Positions 61,387 through 64,000 of a stretch of 64,000 nt of DNA are shown here, one piece after another. The notes under the pieces are model-generated. The model did not search any database. It had not been told where the DNA came from and was given only the letters and a program-made list of their open reading frames with translations. Numbering within the stretch: the stretch's first letter is position 1; each line of letters begins with the position of its first letter. The stretch spans positions 723,979-787,978 of the forward strand of contig NZ_JAGYPM010000002.1 in NCBI RefSeq assembly GCF_018343665.1, written 5' to 3'. Source of the stretch: Cytobacillus citreus. GTDB taxonomy: Bacteria > Bacillota > Bacilli > Bacillales > Cytobacillaceae. The translations under genes and the position numbers were made by a program.

Positions 61387-62106
61387 TTGGCAGATAGGGA
61401 ACTGAATATAGTTGACCATCTAGATGAATTACGAAAAAGACTAATTATTTCTGCATTGGCCTTCTTGATATTTCTTGTGATAGGATTCGTATTTGTTAAG
61501 GATATTTTTCTTTTTTTTACGGGGAGCCTTGATTACAAGCTTATGGTTTTAGGGCCGAGTGATATTCTGTGGATTTATTTCCATATAGCGACTGTTTTTG
61601 CTTTAGCATGCACGATTCCGGTTACAGCATGGCAGCTATGGCTATTCATTAAACCTGCTTTAAAGCCCTTCGAAAGAAAAGTTGCCTTAATGTATATTCC
61701 TCCTATGTTTTTACTTTTTCTCGGAGGATTAGCATTTGGCTATTTCTTTATTTTTCCTAACATTATGACGTTTCTCCTTCGCTTAGGAGAAGATTTAATG
61801 GCTGCTTCCTTTACGGCAGAAAAATATATCAGTTTTTTAATTAACATGACATTGCCATTTGGTATCGCTTTTGAATTACCACTTGTTTCTATGTTCTTAA
61901 CGACTCTAGGCTTAATGAATCCTAATAAAATAGTCAAGATAAGAAAATATGCGTATTTCATTCTAGTTATCATTGCTGCTATGATTTCTCCTCCGGAATT
62001 CATTTCGCATATTTCGGTTGCGGTCCCTTTGATACTATTATTTGAAATTAGCATTTTCTTATCAAAAATAGTCTATAAACGCAAGCATAGGTACGAACAG
62101 GACTAA
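61387..62106 (+). CDS. tatC: Twin-arginine translocase subunit TatC
   Basis: A six-helix membrane protein, 239 residues. VDHLDELRKRLIIS at the N-terminus, the FxP...E-type block (ALKPFERKVALMYIPPMF) and the PxxISPPEFISH region fit TatC, which binds twin-arginine signal peptides. The start is TTG 61387 after AGGAGGTG. No tatA is next to it. The phosphoesterase at 24436, with a Tat-like signal, could be a client, as PhoD is for TatCd in B. subtilis (inference). Confidence 0.92.
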   Translation: MADRELNIVDHLDELRKRLIISALAFLIFLVIGFVFVKDIFLFFTGSLDYKLMVLGPSDILWIYFHIATVFALACTIPVTAWQLWLFIKPALKPFERKVALMYIPPMFLLFLGGLAFGYFFIFPNIMTFLLRLGEDLMAASFTAEKYISFLINMTLPFGIAFELPLVSMFLTTLGLMNPNKIVKIRKYAYFILVIIAAMISPPEFISHISVAVPLILLFEISIFLSKIVYKRKHRYEQD

Positions 62107-62192
62107 TTTTTTGTGTTAACCTAAATCGGACTTCACAGGAAGTTTTGACAATAAACTTGAAAGGGCTATTAACAATGAAAGGAAAGTTGAGT

Positions 62193-62849
62193 ATGTCCGA
62201 AGACAGAAAAAATAATTGTATTGGTTTGTTGTTAAAAGAATTATTAAAGCAACGTTCATTTTCCATGAGAAAGCTTAGTGAGCTGACAAAAATTGATACA
62301 GCTACGATATCACGGATTATTAACGGTAAAAGAAAAGCAACCCCAGATCATTTACATAAATTCTCAGAGTGCCTTGATGTTCCGGTTACTACTTTATTTT
62401 CAGCTGCCGGTTATCTTAATAAGCAAAAACAAGAAAAGGCTTATTCCGAGGATATTTATTTATCTGTAGAAAGTGCTCAACATTTCTTCAAATCTTCTAA
62501 TATATCGAATAATAAGTTCACGATTGAAAGTGTTGAAAACCACTTAGAGACTTATCAGCAATTTTCTCAGACAGACGAAGGGAAAGAAACGATTCTAAAT
62601 GGCTTTGAGGAAAAGGTGAAGAAATTAGGAAGTATAGGACCATTTATTAGTCAAGTGCAGGAGATGTTTGATCAATTCCGTTCAATGAAGGCAATGCCGC
62701 AGCAATTGGCAGTGATCGGAAGTGCACTATTGTACTTCATCTTGCCACTAGATGTAATCCCTGATTATCTTCTGCCTATTGGGTATTTAGATGATGCCAT
62801 TGCAGTACAACTTGTGTTAGAGGACATCACGAAAAAATTTCCAGCTTAA
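62193..62849 (+). CDS. XRE-type HTH protein with C-terminal DUF1232 membrane domain
   Basis: A 218-residue protein. The N-terminal XRE helix-turn-helix (about 20-60; MRKLSELTKIDTATISRIIN) is followed by a coiled/helical middle. The C-terminal DUF1232/YkvA-like hydrophobic segment (LPLDVIPDYLLPIGYLDDA) is probably membrane-associated, so it may be a membrane-tethered regulator. ATG 62193 follows AAAGGAAAG. ATG 62175 with AAGGG is an alternative. Its target is unknown. Confidence 0.82.
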   Translation: MSEDRKNNCIGLLLKELLKQRSFSMRKLSELTKIDTATISRIINGKRKATPDHLHKFSECLDVPVTTLFSAAGYLNKQKQEKAYSEDIYLSVESAQHFFKSSNISNNKFTIESVENHLETYQQFSQTDEGKETILNGFEEKVKKLGSIGPFISQVQEMFDQFRSMKAMPQQLAVIGSALLYFILPLDVIPDYLLPIGYLDDAIAVQLVLEDITKKFPA

Positions 62850-62899
62850 TATGTTTTCGAATAAAAGCGAAACTCTTGAATGAAAAAATATTTGAACTT

Positions 62900-62931
62900 A
62901 AACCGAGTCGAACTTGACTTGGTTTTTTTTA
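62900..62931 (+). terminator. Terminator after the XRE-DUF1232 gene
   Basis: AAACCGAGTC pairs imperfectly with GACTTGGTTT, then T-run. Confidence 0.8.
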
Positions 62932-62962
62932 TATTCAAAAAATTAAGACTTTCAATTAAAAA

Positions 62963-62979
62963 TTGGCATAAAATTTGCA
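62963..62979 (+). promoter_or_regulatory. Sigma-54 (-24/-12) promoter of the aminotransferase gene
   Basis: TTGGCATAAAATTTGCA, identical to the 17 bases upstream of the racemase gene. It lies 51 bases before the aminotransferase ATG. Confidence 0.85.
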
Positions 62980-63030
62980 TTTACTAATTATATAAGAACG
63001 AAACTATAAATTTTTAGGAGGAATCAAAAC

Positions 63031-64000
63031 ATGATAAAAGATGTGAATGTTATTCAAGAATTAATGGACTTAGATAAGAAACATTTTCTGCATCCGACCT
63101 CTCCTATTAAACAACAGCAAGATCATGGACCATCCTTTATTTTTACAGAAGGAAAAGGGGTCATGCTTAAAGACGTGGAGGGAAATACGTTAATTGATGG
63201 GATGTCTTCTCTGTGGAATGTGAATGTAGGGCATGGAAGAGAGGAATTGGGGAAAGTGGCAATGGAACAAATGTCAAAGCTCGCTTTCTCATCATGTTTT
63301 GCTACTTATAGCAATGAGCCTGCTATTCGATTAGCAGCAAAGCTTGCCCAAATTGCCCCGGGAGATTTAAATGCCACATTCTTTACTTCTGGTGGTTCAG
63401 AGGCGAACGATACAGCCTATAAATTAGCTCGTCATTATTGGATATTAAAAGGGCAGCCGAATAGAAAAAAGATTATATCTCGAACGAAGTCCTATCATGG
63501 AGTTGCCATGGGATCGACAAGTGCTACAGGTTTGAAGCCTTTTCGTGACTTTATCAACTCTTTTGATCCAGATTTCTGCTATGCAGATCACTTTTCAACT
63601 GAGGATTTACGTAATGTAATTGAAGCGGAAGGGCCGGAAACGATTGCTGCCTTTATTGCAGAGCCAGTACAAGGAGCAGGAGGGCTTCATGTAGCACCGG
63701 AAAACTATTTTAAGGAAGTTAGAAGCATTTGTGATGAGTATGGCATTTTATTTATCACAGATGAAGTGATAACAGGGTTTGGCCGAACTGGAAAATATTT
63801 TGGAATTGAACATTATGGTGTGACACCAGATATGATGTGCTTTGCGAAGGGAGTAACTAGTGGGTACGCACAATTAGGAGGAGTAATGCTTTCGGAGAAA
63901 ATTCATCAAGATTTTACTGAGCTTTCGACAGGCACTCTTTTGCATGGCTATACTTACAGCGGACACCCAATGGCTTGCGCGGTTGCGTTAAAAAATATTG
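63031..64000 (+). CDS. Class III aminotransferase, 3' end cut by window
   Basis: A PLP-dependent omega-amino acid:pyruvate or GABA/beta-alanine-type aminotransferase. Visible blocks: GMSSLWNVNVGHGREELG, FTSGGSEANDTAYKLAR (PLP phosphate), SYHGVAMGSTSATG, EPVQGAGG, LFITDEVITGFGRTGK (Asp for pyridine N), and FAKGVTSGYAQLGG with the Schiff-base Lys. TAGGAGG sets the start. The frame runs off the right edge with about 323 residues seen (usual about 450). The sigma-54 promoter links it to the proline-type operon. Confidence 0.93.
   Translation, partial: MIKDVNVIQELMDLDKKHFLHPTSPIKQQQDHGPSFIFTEGKGVMLKDVEGNTLIDGMSSLWNVNVGHGREELGKVAMEQMSKLAFSSCFATYSNEPAIRLAAKLAQIAPGDLNATFFTSGGSEANDTAYKLARHYWILKGQPNRKKIISRTKSYHGVAMGSTSATGLKPFRDFINSFDPDFCYADHFSTEDLRNVIEAEGPETIAAFIAEPVQGAGGLHVAPENYFKEVRSICDEYGILFITDEVITGFGRTGKYFGIEHYGVTPDMMCFAKGVTSGYAQLGGVMLSEKIHQDFTELSTGTLLHGYTYSGHPMACAVALKNI

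Noticed and set aside
1-64000. tRNA, rRNA, CRISPR arrays, prophage or restriction genes
   Set aside because: No sequence blocks or gene sets of these types were recognised anywhere in the window.

Overview
The window is low-GC DNA from a Gram-positive, spore-former-type bacterium, most likely family Bacillaceae. The evidence is strong AGGAGG-type ribosome binding sites with frequent TTG/GTG starts, T-rich intrinsic terminators, an S-box riboswitch, a pgs/cap poly-gamma-glutamate operon, a BdbC/BdbD pair, an MhqR-type operator and two families of structured intergenic repeats of a kind seen in Bacillus. I see no rRNA, tRNA, CRISPR array, prophage or plasmid replication gene. The genus cannot be fixed from the sequence alone. 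Both ends are cut: a ureohydrolase at the left and a class III aminotransferase at the right.

Layout. 1-6.4 kb: ureohydrolase, glutathione peroxidase, then a SAM-I riboswitch controlling metN-metI-metQ and an M20 amidohydrolase. 6.5-14.7 kb: a DUF2238 membrane protein, an old intergenic repeat, then an operon led by an array of PhoP-like boxes (lipoprotein, cytosolic alkaline-phosphatase-superfamily hydrolase, two permeases, ATPase, DeoR regulator, HAD phosphatase). This looks like a phosphate-starvation organophosphate or phosphonate uptake and breakdown system of unknown substrate. 14.8-23.7 kb: an SMR exporter pair, a UvrC-like GIY-YIG protein whose first codons are frameshifted, small orphan proteins, an SLH-anchored YcdB-like protein and a P-loop kinase with an altered Walker A. 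24.2-29 kb: a second PhoP-box array with the same geometry precedes a secreted calcineurin/PQQ-propeller phosphoesterase and a PhoX-like/GDPD fusion.

29.4-38 kb: a secreted helical protein, bdbD-bdbC, a CadC/CadA metal-efflux pair with two operator-like repeats, a metallo-beta-lactamase-fold hydrolase behind a FadR-like box, a MaoC-like hydratase, and a small region with a 28-aa peptide, a broken Cys-rich bacteriocin-like precursor and a two-helix candidate immunity protein. 38-43 kb: an MhqR-like regulator with a 24-bp palindromic operator, a ring-cleavage dioxygenase and a flavin monooxygenase, then a tight SDR / QueA-like / VOC operon. 43-47 kb: housekeeping-like HAD, DUF2164 and DinB proteins and a secreted alpha/beta hydrolase.

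48-53 kb: capsule locus capB-capC-capA, a decayed capD, capE with an IS1182-type remnant at its 3' end, then a membrane-anchored poly-gamma-glutamate hydrolase. Loss of capD suggests released rather than wall-anchored polymer (inference). 53.6-64 kb: brnQ, proline dehydrogenase, a proline-racemase-family enzyme and a divergent sigma-54 activator. The racemase gene and the aminotransferase at 63 kb carry identical 17-bp -24/-12 promoters, which suggests one amino-acid catabolic regulon. Between them lie an ABC-2 exporter, tatC with a decayed partial duplicate, and an XRE-DUF1232 protein.
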